Positions 15,674-22,963 of a stretch of 36,243 nt of DNA are shown here, one piece after another (position 1 is the stretch's first letter; the number at the start of each line of letters is the position of its first letter). The position numbers were made by a program, and so were the translations under genes. Where the stretch lies: positions 1 through 36,243 of the forward strand of contig CALAEV010000019.1 of NCBI GenBank assembly GCA_937892525.1. Direction: 5' to 3'. Below the pieces are notes generated by a model. The model ran no database searches. It was not told the origin of the DNA and worked only from the letters and a program-made list of their open reading frames with translations. The DNA is from an uncultured Clostridia bacterium (GTDB lineage Bacteria; Bacillota; Clostridia; Oscillospirales; Acutalibacteraceae).

Positions 15674-16794
15674 GTTGGAATTTCAGTTTGCCTACAAAAA
15701 TTTATTTTGGTACAGATAAAATTAACGAGTTACCGGAAATTATTAAAGAGTTCGGTTACAAAAGGGGAGTGCTTGTCTGCTCAAACACCCTTAAAAAGAA
15801 TGGCACAGCAGATGGAATCGTAAAAAATTCAAATGGAACTCTCGTTGCAATTTTTAACGATATAAGACCAAACCCAACAACTGATAATGTAAATGCTTGC
15901 GTTAAGATTTTAAGAGAAAATAATGCAGATTTTGCAGTTGCTCTTGGTGGCGGTTCTCCAATGGACTGTTGTAAAGCAGCTTGCGCAATTGCAAAAGGTA
16001 ACGATGTAATCGAAAGTTATCACACTAACGGAAAATCAATTAGCAAAGATGAAGTAATTCCAATGCTTGCAGTTGCAACAACAAGTGGTACAGGTAGTGA
16101 AATTACAAATATATCTGTGCTTACCGATTTAGCAAAAGGCGTTAAAGCACCTATGAATGACCCACTTATGTATCCAAAAGCAGCAATTGTTGACCCTCGT
16201 CTTACTTTAAGTGTGCCACCAAGAGTTACTGCGTCAACAGGTCTTGATGTTCTCGCCCACGCTTTAGAAAGTGTATGGACAATCCTTCATCAACCAATTT
16301 GCGAAAGTTGTTCAGTTACAGCAACAAAGCTTGTATTCCAGTGGCTTTATAAAGCATATTCAGAGCCAGATAATTTAGAGGCACGCGAAAAAATGGCAGA
16401 GGCATCAATTATTGCAGGCGTAGCATTTAGTAATCCTCGTACAGCCGGTAGCCACGCTTGTTCATTCCCTCTTACAAATCTCTACGGAGTACCACACGGC
16501 GAGGCGTGTGCAATGACTCTTGATTATTTCTGCCACTTTAATGCAGATGCTGAAAATGGTCGACTTAATAAGTTTGCACAAAATTGTGGATTTACTGATG
16601 CTCATCAGATGGCAGATGCAATCACAGAACTTAAAAAACAGATGGGTATGGCGTGTACTCTTACAGAAATCGGTGTAAAAACTGATGTAGAAATTGAAAA
16701 ACTTACAGAAATGAGTATGACACCATTACTCGAAAAGAATATGATAAAACTCACTTATGAAGATGTTAAAAAAATGTATCTTTCAATTCGATAA
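15670..16794 (+). CDS. Iron-containing alcohol dehydrogenase (group III)
   Basis: The 374-residue protein has the NAD(P)-binding GGGSPMDCCKA (93-103) and TTSGTGSE (137-144) segments. The expected Fe ligands are Asp193 and His197 (GLDVLAHALES), His262 and His276 (GVPHGEA). It should interconvert an aldehyde and alcohol in the cytoplasm, typically the last reductive step of fermentation; the substrate is not readable from sequence. Translation is coupled to the radical SAM gene by a 4-bp overlap, with GGAAGG upstream inside that gene. Length is normal for the family. Confidence 0.95.
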   Translation: MSWNFSLPTKIYFGTDKINELPEIIKEFGYKRGVLVCSNTLKKNGTADGIVKNSNGTLVAIFNDIRPNPTTDNVNACVKILRENNADFAVALGGGSPMDCCKAACAIAKGNDVIESYHTNGKSISKDEVIPMLAVATTSGTGSEITNISVLTDLAKGVKAPMNDPLMYPKAAIVDPRLTLSVPPRVTASTGLDVLAHALESVWTILHQPICESCSVTATKLVFQWLYKAYSEPDNLEAREKMAEASIIAGVAFSNPRTAGSHACSFPLTNLYGVPHGEACAMTLDYFCHFNADAENGRLNKFAQNCGFTDAHQMADAITELKKQMGMACTLTEIGVKTDVEIEKLTEMSMTPLLEKNMIKLTYEDVKKMYLSIR

Positions 16795-16800
16795 AATATG

Positions 16801-16809
16801 TGCTATAAT
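16801..16809 (+). promoter_or_regulatory. Extended -10 promoter of the MMPL transporter gene
   Basis: TGCTATAAT is a perfect extended -10 element; no good -35 lies upstream. The predicted start near 16815 gives a short leader of about 35 nt. Confidence 0.65.
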
Positions 16810-16850
16810 ATAGTTTAGCGAAAAATCCCAAGAATTTGAGGTGTTATAAA

Positions 16851-19800
16851 TTGAAAAAGGTAGCAAACGTCATTGTAGATGGGCACAAATTTTTTCTTGT
16901 ATTTATGCTTATAATCGCAGTACTTTGTGGTCTGCTTATTCCAAAAGTTGAAATCAATACAGATATGACTAAATATCTTCCTGATGACTCATCAATGGCT
17001 CAGGGTATTGATATAATGGCTGAAAACTTTGATAATATGACCACAACGCAAACAATCCGTGTAATGTTCAAAGATTTGAATGAAGAACAGATTGTGGCTG
17101 TTAAAGATTATCTTGAAAACATCGCTAATGTTGACAGCGTTTCTTATGTTGCAGGCAGTGAAGATTATAACAAAGACGGTTACACTAAATTTGTTGTAAA
17201 CACTTCATTTACATACGGCTCTCCTGAAGAGTTGGCAATTGAAGATACCATTGAAAAAGCGTTTTCTGCTTATGATATGGAACTTATGAACGATAATACT
17301 AGCACAATGGAGCTTCCTTGGGTTGTTATTGGTGTTGCTTTAGCTATTCTTCTTGCAATACTCTTTATTATGAGTGGTTCCTGGTTTGAGCCTATACTTT
17401 TCCTTATAGCAATAGGACTTGCCGTTGTAATGAATATGGGTACAAACCTTATTCTTGGTAGTGTTTCACAAATTACAATGTCTATTGCTGCAATTCTTCA
17501 ACTTGTTCTTTCAATGGACTACTCAATTATTCTTATGAATCGTTATCGTCAGGAAAAGAATAAGTATGACGATAATGAAGATGCAATGAAGGTTGCATGG
17601 CAAAGTGCATTTTCATCAGTTATGAGTAGTGGTATGACAACCGTTATCGGTCTTTCAATGCTTGTGTTTATGAGCTTTAAGATTGGTATGGATTTAGGTA
17701 TTGTACTTGCAAAGGGCGTATTATTGAGTATGATTTGCGTACTTACAGTACTTCCTGCACTTATCCTTATTTTTGACGAAAAAATTGAAGATACTGAAAA
17801 GAAAGAACTTCATATTCCAATGGGACTTCTCTCTCGTTTCCAGTATAAAGCAAGAAAACCAATTGCAATTTTCTTTGTTATCTTGTTTGTAGTTTCGTTC
17901 TTTGCACAAAATCTTTCGAAAACAGTTTATTCACTTTCACCTGAAGACCCAATCGCAGAAATCTTTACACCATCAAACCCAATCGTAGTTCTTTATAATA
18001 ACGATGATGAACAGAAAATATCAGAATTAGCTGTTCAACTCGAAAAAGATGAAAATGTAAAAAGCGTTATGAGTTATTCAACTACTCTTGGTCGCGAATT
18101 TACATCAAAAGGTATGGTCGATATGATTGACTCTATGGGTATTCCAATGAGCATCGACTCATCACTTCTTGATGTAATCTATTACAGTTATTATGGTGGC
18201 GAGCTTTTGCCAATGACAGCATCAGAAGTTATGAACTTTATTTCAAATGAAGTAGTAACAAACCCAATGTTTTCAGGATTTATAAGCTCTGATATGCAAT
18301 CAAGCATTAACAGTATTAAAGTATTCTCAGATGCAAAAGAACTTACAACACCAAAAAGTGCTGATGAGCTTGCAGCCACATTCGGTATGCCGGCAGACGA
18401 CCTTAAACAAGTGTTCGTTCTTTATTACAGCGAAAAGGGTGGCGCAGATTACGGCACTATGACAATGCCACAGTTTGCAAGTTTCGTTGTTAATGATGTT
18501 GCAACAAACGAACAGTATGCAAGTATGTTTGACGAAGAAACAAAGGCACAACTTGGTCAGCTTGAAACACTTACAAATAAAGATGCAGTTACACAGAAAA
18601 TCGGTCCTAATGAAATGGCACAGGTTATGGGTATTTCAGCAGATGATTTACTTTTGCTTTATGCTTACCATTATGAGTATGTAAAGACAGACGGTAACGT
18701 GGTTTATGATGATGTTATTGCAGACTATCTTGCTTGGAATATCGTTGAGTGTACTCACAAAATGTCTGTTAAAGAGCTTATAGATTTTGTTGATGCTAAT
18801 AAAGAGACCTTTGGTTCAATGATGGAAGCAGACCAGCTTTCACAGATAGAAACAGGTAAAAAGATTGTAAATGCAACGGTTTCAGGTAAAGCCTTTACAC
18901 CATCACAAATGGCAGATATCGTAGGATTTGACTCTACACAGATTAAACAGCTTTATCTTTTATATACTTGCCAGTATGGTGACACAAGTAGCTGGAAAAT
19001 CTCTGTGCAGAACTTTGTAAAATTTGTAGATAGCAGTGTGCTTAACAATAAAGCTTATGCAAGTTTCTTTGATGCAGATACTGCAAGCAAATTAAAGAGT
19101 GCAAAAGCAATTATCAACGCAGTAGTTTCAGGTAAATCATATACTGCAAGTGAAATGGCAAGCCTTCTCGGTGGACTTTCAGATGAGCTTAATTCAAGCA
19201 CAATTGAAATGCTTTATCTTTATAATTCAGGCCTTAACAACAGCAACCCTGAATGGACTCTTACTATTGAAGAAATGTTCCGTTATGTATCAGAAGATAT
19301 GCTTAATGACCCAAGATTTTCTTCACTTCTTGACGAGAGTATGAAGAATGATATCAGAGGAATGAAAACTCAACTTGATGATGGTATCAACCAACTTTTA
19401 GGTAAAGAGTATTCACTTATGATGGTTGAAACATCACTTCCTACCGAGTCAGAAGAAACAAGTAAGTTTATGGCAAGTATTACAGCGTTGTTTGATGATA
19501 ACCTCCCCAATAAGGTTTATCTTATTGGTAATACTCCAATGAGTTATGAAATGGAACAGAGTTTTGATAAAGAACTTCTTACGATTACACTTTTAACTGC
19601 AATTGCAATTTTCATAGTTGTTCTTTTCACATTCCGTTCATTGCTTATTCCTGCAGCCCTTGTGTTGCTTGTTCAATGTGGTGTTTATTTAACAATGACA
19701 GTAAACGGACTTGCAGGTTACAGTATCTATTACTTGGCACTTCTTATTGTTCAGTGTATTTTGATGGGTGCTACAATTGACTATGGTATTCTCTTTACAA

Positions 19801-20144
19801 ACTATTACCGTGAAAACCGTAAGACAATGGATATTCAGGGCGCACTTTTAAGTGCTTATAATGGCTCAATTCATACAATCCTTACATCAGGTCTTATTAT
19901 GGTAATCGTAACAGGCGCTATCGGATTCGGCCCTGTTGACCCAACAATCGCACAGATTTGCCGAATTATTTCAATTGGCGCACTTTCAGCAATACTTCTT
20001 ATCTTGTTTGTTCTTCCTGGTCTTATCGCAACCTGCGACAGATTTGTAACAAAAGATAAAAAGAGCAAGAAACAAAAGAAACTTGAAACAGTTCCTGAAA
20101 CACCAATAGAAACGACCGAAGAAGTAACTACAACAGAAGAATAA
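16851..20144 (+). CDS. MMPL/RND-family transporter with repeat-expanded outer loop
   Basis: The 1097-residue membrane protein has the two-half MMPL plan: a first helix (about 13-33), a ~115-residue outer loop, a helix bundle (about 150-300, with ILQLVLSMDYSIILMNRYR), helix 7 (about 335-355), a second outer loop and a second bundle (about 905-1065, with VQCILMGATIDYGILFTNYYR). The Asp in both DY motifs is the usual proton-relay position. The second loop is about 540 residues, because it contains four imperfect repeats of 82-97 residues (501-583, 584-680, 681-762, 763-850) plus a half copy (453-500). A TTG start at 16851 is chosen: GAGGTG lies seven bases before it, and the reading MKKVANVIVDGHK fits the family. 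Substrate (lipid, peptide or drug) is unknown. Confidence 0.9.
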   Translation: MKKVANVIVDGHKFFLVFMLIIAVLCGLLIPKVEINTDMTKYLPDDSSMAQGIDIMAENFDNMTTTQTIRVMFKDLNEEQIVAVKDYLENIANVDSVSYVAGSEDYNKDGYTKFVVNTSFTYGSPEELAIEDTIEKAFSAYDMELMNDNTSTMELPWVVIGVALAILLAILFIMSGSWFEPILFLIAIGLAVVMNMGTNLILGSVSQITMSIAAILQLVLSMDYSIILMNRYRQEKNKYDDNEDAMKVAWQSAFSSVMSSGMTTVIGLSMLVFMSFKIGMDLGIVLAKGVLLSMICVLTVLPALILIFDEKIEDTEKKELHIPMGLLSRFQYKARKPIAIFFVILFVVSFFAQNLSKTVYSLSPEDPIAEIFTPSNPIVVLYNNDDEQKISELAVQLEKDENVKSVMSYSTTLGREFTSKGMVDMIDSMGIPMSIDSSLLDVIYYSYYGGELLPMTASEVMNFISNEVVTNPMFSGFISSDMQSSINSIKVFSDAKELTTPKSADELAATFGMPADDLKQVFVLYYSEKGGADYGTMTMPQFASFVVNDVATNEQYASMFDEETKAQLGQLETLTNKDAVTQKIGPNEMAQVMGISADDLLLLYAYHYEYVKTDGNVVYDDVIADYLAWNIVECTHKMSVKELIDFVDANKETFGSMMEADQLSQIETGKKIVNATVSGKAFTPSQMADIVGFDSTQIKQLYLLYTCQYGDTSSWKISVQNFVKFVDSSVLNNKAYASFFDADTASKLKSAKAIINAVVSGKSYTASEMASLLGGLSDELNSSTIEMLYLYNSGLNNSNPEWTLTIEEMFRYVSEDMLNDPRFSSLLDESMKNDIRGMKTQLDDGINQLLGKEYSLMMVETSLPTESEETSKFMASITALFDDNLPNKVYLIGNTPMSYEMEQSFDKELLTITLLTAIAIFIVVLFTFRSLLIPAALVLLVQCGVYLTMTVNGLAGYSIYYLALLIVQCILMGATIDYGILFTNYYRENRKTMDIQGALLSAYNGSIHTILTSGLIMVIVTGAIGFGPVDPTIAQICRIISIGALSAILLILFVLPGLIATCDRFVTKDKKSKKQKKLETVPETPIETTEEVTTTEE

Positions 20145-20149
20145 ATGAA

Positions 20150-20173
20150 AAGGCAGGGCGTTGACCCTGCCTT
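20150..20173 (+). terminator. Terminator of the MMPL gene
   Basis: AAGGCAGGG (20150-20158) and CCCTGCCTT (20165-20173) form a perfect 9-bp stem with a 6-nt loop, five bases after the stop. The T-run is poor (AATTATT), so some read-through toward the tRNA is possible. Confidence 0.7.
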
Positions 20174-20178
20174 AATTA

Positions 20179-20207
20179 TTGACTTTTAATGATTAAAATG
20201 GTATTAT
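20179..20207 (+). promoter_or_regulatory. Promoter of tRNA-Leu
   Basis: TTGACT (20179-20184) and TATTAT (20202-20207) are spaced 17 bp. The predicted start is about 15 nt before the mature tRNA end. The -35 lies just past the preceding terminator. Confidence 0.75.
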
Positions 20208-20228
20208 ATGCGAGTACAAAATTAACAC

Positions 20229-20316
20229 GCGGACGTGGCGGAATTGGCAGACGCGCAGGTCTCAGACTCCTGTGGATATTGCTTCCTTGTGGGTTCAAGT
20301 CCCATCGTCCGCACCA
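20229..20316 (+). tRNA. tRNA-Leu (anticodon CAG)
   Basis: The 88-nt class II tRNA has acceptor arms GCGGACG (20229-20235) and CGTCCGC (20306-20312), then the discriminator A and an encoded CCA. The D-arm GGCGGAATTGGCAGACGC is leucine-typical. The anticodon loop CTCAGAC gives CAG. It has a long variable arm, and the T arm GTGGG-TTCAAGT-CCCAT. The anticodon stem CAGGT/TCCTG ends in a T-T mismatch at pair 31-39, which is slightly unusual. It is transcribed alone from its own promoter and followed by a hairpin terminator. Confidence 0.97.
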
Positions 20317-20668
20317 ATATCAAAGAGTCCACTTTGTGGACTTTTTGATATTTAGGAAATAGTAGGGGACTTGAACCCGTGAGGGTTTTGGCGTTAAGAA
20401 AACAGTCTGGGAGACTGTTTTTAGCCAAAAGCACAATGCGAATCCCTCATTCGCATTGTGAATCTATAATTCAAGTCCCATCGTCCGCACCAATATCAAA
20501 GAGTCCACTTTGTGGACTTTTTGATATTTAGGAAATAGTAGGGGACTTGAACCCGTGAGGGTTTTGGCGTTAAGAAAACAGTCTGGGAGACTGTTTTTAG
20601 ACAAAAGCACAATGCAAATCTCTCATTTGCATTGTGAGTCTATAATTCAAGTCCCATCGTCCGCACCA
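20294..20668 (+). repeat. Two tandem 176-bp units seeded by the tRNA-Leu 3' end, plus partial third copy
   Basis: The last 23 bases of the tRNA (T-loop through CCA) recur exactly at 20294, 20470 and 20646, always 176 bp apart. The two full units (20294-20469, 20470-20645) differ at only five positions. After the tRNA piece each has a terminator hairpin (TATCAAAGAGTCCAC...), a 13-nt reverse complement of the T arm (20366-20378; 20542-20554), a hairpin AAAACAGTCT-GGG-AGACTGTTTT with an outer TTTTGGC/GCCAAAA clamp, and a 12-bp hairpin (20432-20460; 20608-20636). No coding frame or integrase is present. The arrangement looks like two very small attachment-site-flanked insertions in a tRNA gene, or a local duplication. 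Confidence 0.9.
20317..20351 (+). terminator. tRNA-Leu terminator (first of two identical copies)
   Basis: TATCAAAGAGTCCAC (20318-20332) pairs with GTGGACTTTTTGATA (20336-20350), one wobble, loop TTT. The right arm contains a TTTTT run. The same structure is repeated at 20493-20527 in the second unit. Confidence 0.75.
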
Positions 20669-20669
20669 A

Positions 20670-20699
20670 AAAAGCGAAGTCGTTTTTGACTTCGCTTTT
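20670..20699. terminator. Bidirectional terminator after the tRNA repeat array
   Basis: AAAAGCGAAGTC (20670-20681) and GACTTCGCTTTT (20688-20699) form a perfect 12-bp stem; T-runs follow on both strands. It starts one base after the last CCA copy and ends two bases before the stop of the minus-strand ECF gene, so it serves both. Confidence 0.85.
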
Positions 20700-20701
20700 C
20701 T

Positions 20702-21259
20702 TTATTTTTTATCATGTTTCATATGCACAAGGTGTGTTTTGCCAAGCATAAGCATAACTGTTGGAATCAACAATAATTGAAGAATAACGCCAGGTATCGC
20801 TTTAACTATTGCACTTGTTACAAACATTGAAATTGTAAATCCGTTTTCGCCAAGTCCTAACAGAATGCATTGAACAATTCCCCATACAACTCGACCTGCA
20901 ACCATTGAAATTAAAAGACAACGGTAAAGGGATTTAATGCACTTCCAACGAGCTTTTTGAAATAGAATACCAATAACAAACCCATAAGTTGCAAGCTCAA
21001 ATGCCATAGCAATTGCTGATGGAAACATAATAGGCATAGCAAATAATGCCGACCTAAGTATTGGTGCAATAAAACCAATTGTTAAGCCATATGCTGGGCC
21101 ACAAACAAGACCACAAAGCATAACAGGAATGTGCATAGGTAAAAGCATACTTCCTATTTCTTTAAGTTGCGCCGAGAAAAAGGGGAGTATGAGTGCAATT
21201 GCGAGAAACATTGCAGAAAGCACTATGTTCAAAAGATTTTTATTTATATTTTTGCTCAT
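20702..21259 (-). CDS. ECF transporter S component (substrate-binding membrane subunit)
   Basis: The 185-residue protein has about six hydrophobic helices and the S-component pattern LPMHIPVMLCGLVCGPAYG followed by GFIAPILRS. S components bind a vitamin or metal at the membrane and share a separately encoded ECF module (A, A', T). No module gene is present here, so it must use one elsewhere (group II type). The substrate cannot be read from the sequence. No riboswitch precedes it; it is the last gene of the GH30-to-ECF cluster, overlapping the aldo/keto reductase by ATGA. Confidence 0.85.
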   Translation of the reverse strand: MSKNINKNLLNIVLSAMFLAIALILPFFSAQLKEIGSMLLPMHIPVMLCGLVCGPAYGLTIGFIAPILRSALFAMPIMFPSAIAMAFELATYGFVIGILFQKARWKCIKSLYRCLLISMVAGRVVWGIVQCILLGLGENGFTISMFVTSAIVKAIPGVILQLLLIPTVMLMLGKTHLVHMKHDKK

Positions 21260-22374
21260 TTTCCAAATTCCTTTGCAACGCTTTTAAGTAATTTGCGAAT
21301 TTCTAAATGTTGTGGACACGCTTTTTCACAAAGTCCACACTCAATGCAGTCAGATGCCTTGCCTTTGCCTGCTGTATGCACATCTTCATAATAATACTTT
21401 GCATTCCAATCTTTAAACTGCTTTCTGTCGTTCATACAAGCAAAAATCTCTGGGATTGGAATATTTTTAGGGCATCCGTCAACACAGTAACGGCAAGCAG
21501 TACAAGGAATAAGATTTTGTGCATTCATAATCTTGCAAACCTTGTTGATTGCATCCATTTCTTTGTCATTAAGTGGCTCAAAATCTTTCATAAAACTTAA
21601 ATTATCATTCATTTGCGCCATATCACTCATACCTGAAAGCACCATAAAAATACCTTCAAATCCTGCAGCAAAACGAATAGCATAACTAGCGTATGTGCCA
21701 CCATTAAGGTCATCAAGCACTTTTTTAGCCTCATCAGGAAGTTTTACAAGACTGCCACCCTTAACAGGCTCCATAACAATAATTGGCTTGTCGTGTTTTC
21801 TGCAAACCTCATAACACTTTCTACCCTCAACTGACTCGTCATTGTAATCAAGATAGTTAAACTGAATCTGTACAAATTCGATTTCAGGGTATTCGGTTAA
21901 AATACGGTCAAGTACATCTGCTTTGTCGTGAAATGAAAGTCCCACGTGTCGAATTTTACCCTCTTTTTTAAGGTCAAAAGCAGTTTCGTATGCTCTGCAT
22001 TTCTTATATTTTTCAAAGTTAGTGGCATTCTGTGCGTGCATTAAATAAAAGTCAAAATATTCAACACCACAATTTTTAAGTTGTTTTTCAAAAAGAGGTC
22101 TTATCTGACTTTCTTTCTTGAAAAATCCTTCAGATAATTTATCTGCAAGAATGTAACTTTCTCTCGGATGACGTGAAGTAAGACATTTCTTTAATGTTGC
22201 CTCATTTCGCATTTCCATATAGCCGTGAGCAGTATCAAAATAGTTAAAACCTGCTTCTAAAAATGTGTCAACCATCTGTTTTGTCTGTTCATAGTCAATA
22301 AGCGGACCTTTGCGAGGAAGTCGCATACAACCAAAACCAAAATTCTTTTTTACTTCTGGGAAATAGTTATTCAT
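21256..22374 (-). CDS. Aldo/keto reductase with C-terminal 2[4Fe-4S] ferredoxin domain (COG1453 type)
   Basis: The 372-residue cytoplasmic protein has an AKR barrel with the full catalytic tetrad: Asp47 and Tyr52 (FDTAHGY), Lys79 (LADKL) and His113 (LMHAQ). Its C-terminal domain carries two ferredoxin-like Cys sets, Cys291/294/297/301 and Cys343/346/349/353, each followed by Pro. Such fusions are common in anaerobes and are thought to couple carbonyl reduction to low-potential electron carriers. The substrate is unknown. AAGGTG lies inside the end of the methyltransferase gene, 9 nt upstream; the stop overlaps the ECF gene start. Confidence 0.93.
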   Translation of the reverse strand: MNNYFPEVKKNFGFGCMRLPRKGPLIDYEQTKQMVDTFLEAGFNYFDTAHGYMEMRNEATLKKCLTSRHPRESYILADKLSEGFFKKESQIRPLFEKQLKNCGVEYFDFYLMHAQNATNFEKYKKCRAYETAFDLKKEGKIRHVGLSFHDKADVLDRILTEYPEIEFVQIQFNYLDYNDESVEGRKCYEVCRKHDKPIIVMEPVKGGSLVKLPDEAKKVLDDLNGGTYASYAIRFAAGFEGIFMVLSGMSDMAQMNDNLSFMKDFEPLNDKEMDAINKVCKIMNAQNLIPCTACRYCVDGCPKNIPIPEIFACMNDRKQFKDWNAKYYYEDVHTAGKGKASDCIECGLCEKACPQHLEIRKLLKSVAKEFGK

Positions 22375-22383
22375 ATTAACACC

Positions 22384-22962
22384 TTATCTTTTTATACCTG
22401 AAATCTGGTACATTTTATCATTAGAAATTGTAATATCTACATTAAAATATGGACTTAGCATTTCTGCTAACTCATCACATTCAGGTAGCATATTCGAAAC
22501 TCGCCCTGCCGATTTTTTATGCACTTCGTCAAGTTCAGCTTTGCTCATTCCGTGTGCTATGGTAAATCTTCCACCAACATTTATATACTTTGACAAGTTT
22601 TCAATAAGCGTTTGTGGATTAGGAAAGTGTGGAAATGCGTTATAAATCATAATACAATCGAAAGTTTTTTCAAACGATATTTCTTCAGCATCTCCACATA
22701 TCACATTAACTTGTGGAAATTTCGATTTTGCAACCTTTACCATTTCGGTTGATAAGTCAACTGCAGTAATACTGTTTACATTTCGCTCAAGATAGTAGGG
22801 GAATAGTACCCCTGTACCACACGCAATGTCAAGCACATTAACACCAGCAACAATTCCTACGTTATCTAAAATAATGTTAAGTATTTCTTTGTCGCAAATC
22901 GGCTCATTGTCCCAACGATTAGCAAAATCGTCAAAAAAATCTTTAATAATTTGCTTATCCAT
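22384..22962 (-). CDS. Class I SAM-dependent methyltransferase
   Basis: The 192-residue protein has motif I VLDIACGTG (43-51), the acidic post-I segment ITAVDLS, and a motif IV-like CIMIYNAFPHF, all typical of UbiE/small-molecule methyltransferases. The acceptor is unknown. The ATG at 22960-22962 lies one base past the GH2 stop, so translation is probably coupled. A TTG 21 bases upstream in the same frame is a less likely start because it overlaps the GH2 end and has no suitably spaced ribosome site. Confidence 0.88.
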   Translation of the reverse strand: MDKQIIKDFFDDFANRWDNEPICDKEILNIILDNVGIVAGVNVLDIACGTGVLFPYYLERNVNSITAVDLSTEMVKVAKSKFPQVNVICGDAEEISFEKTFDCIMIYNAFPHFPNPQTLIENLSKYINVGGRFTIAHGMSKAELDEVHKKSAGRVSNMLPECDELAEMLSPYFNVDITISNDKMYQISGIKR

Positions 22963-22963
22963 A

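Noticed and set aside
16836..16850. Upstream TTG start giving five extra residues in the MMPL protein
   Set aside because: It overlaps the ribosome site GAGGTG (16838-16843) that serves the TTG at 16851.
20222..20434. Minus-strand 70-codon frame (MGLEPTR...)
   Set aside because: It is antisense to tRNA-Leu and its repeat. This MGLEPTR-type reading is a known artefact of tRNA genes and has no ribosome site.
20294..20668. Possible CRISPR array
   Set aside because: Only three copies of a 23-bp sequence at 176-bp spacing, the spacers are near identical, and the repeat is part of a tRNA; no cas gene.
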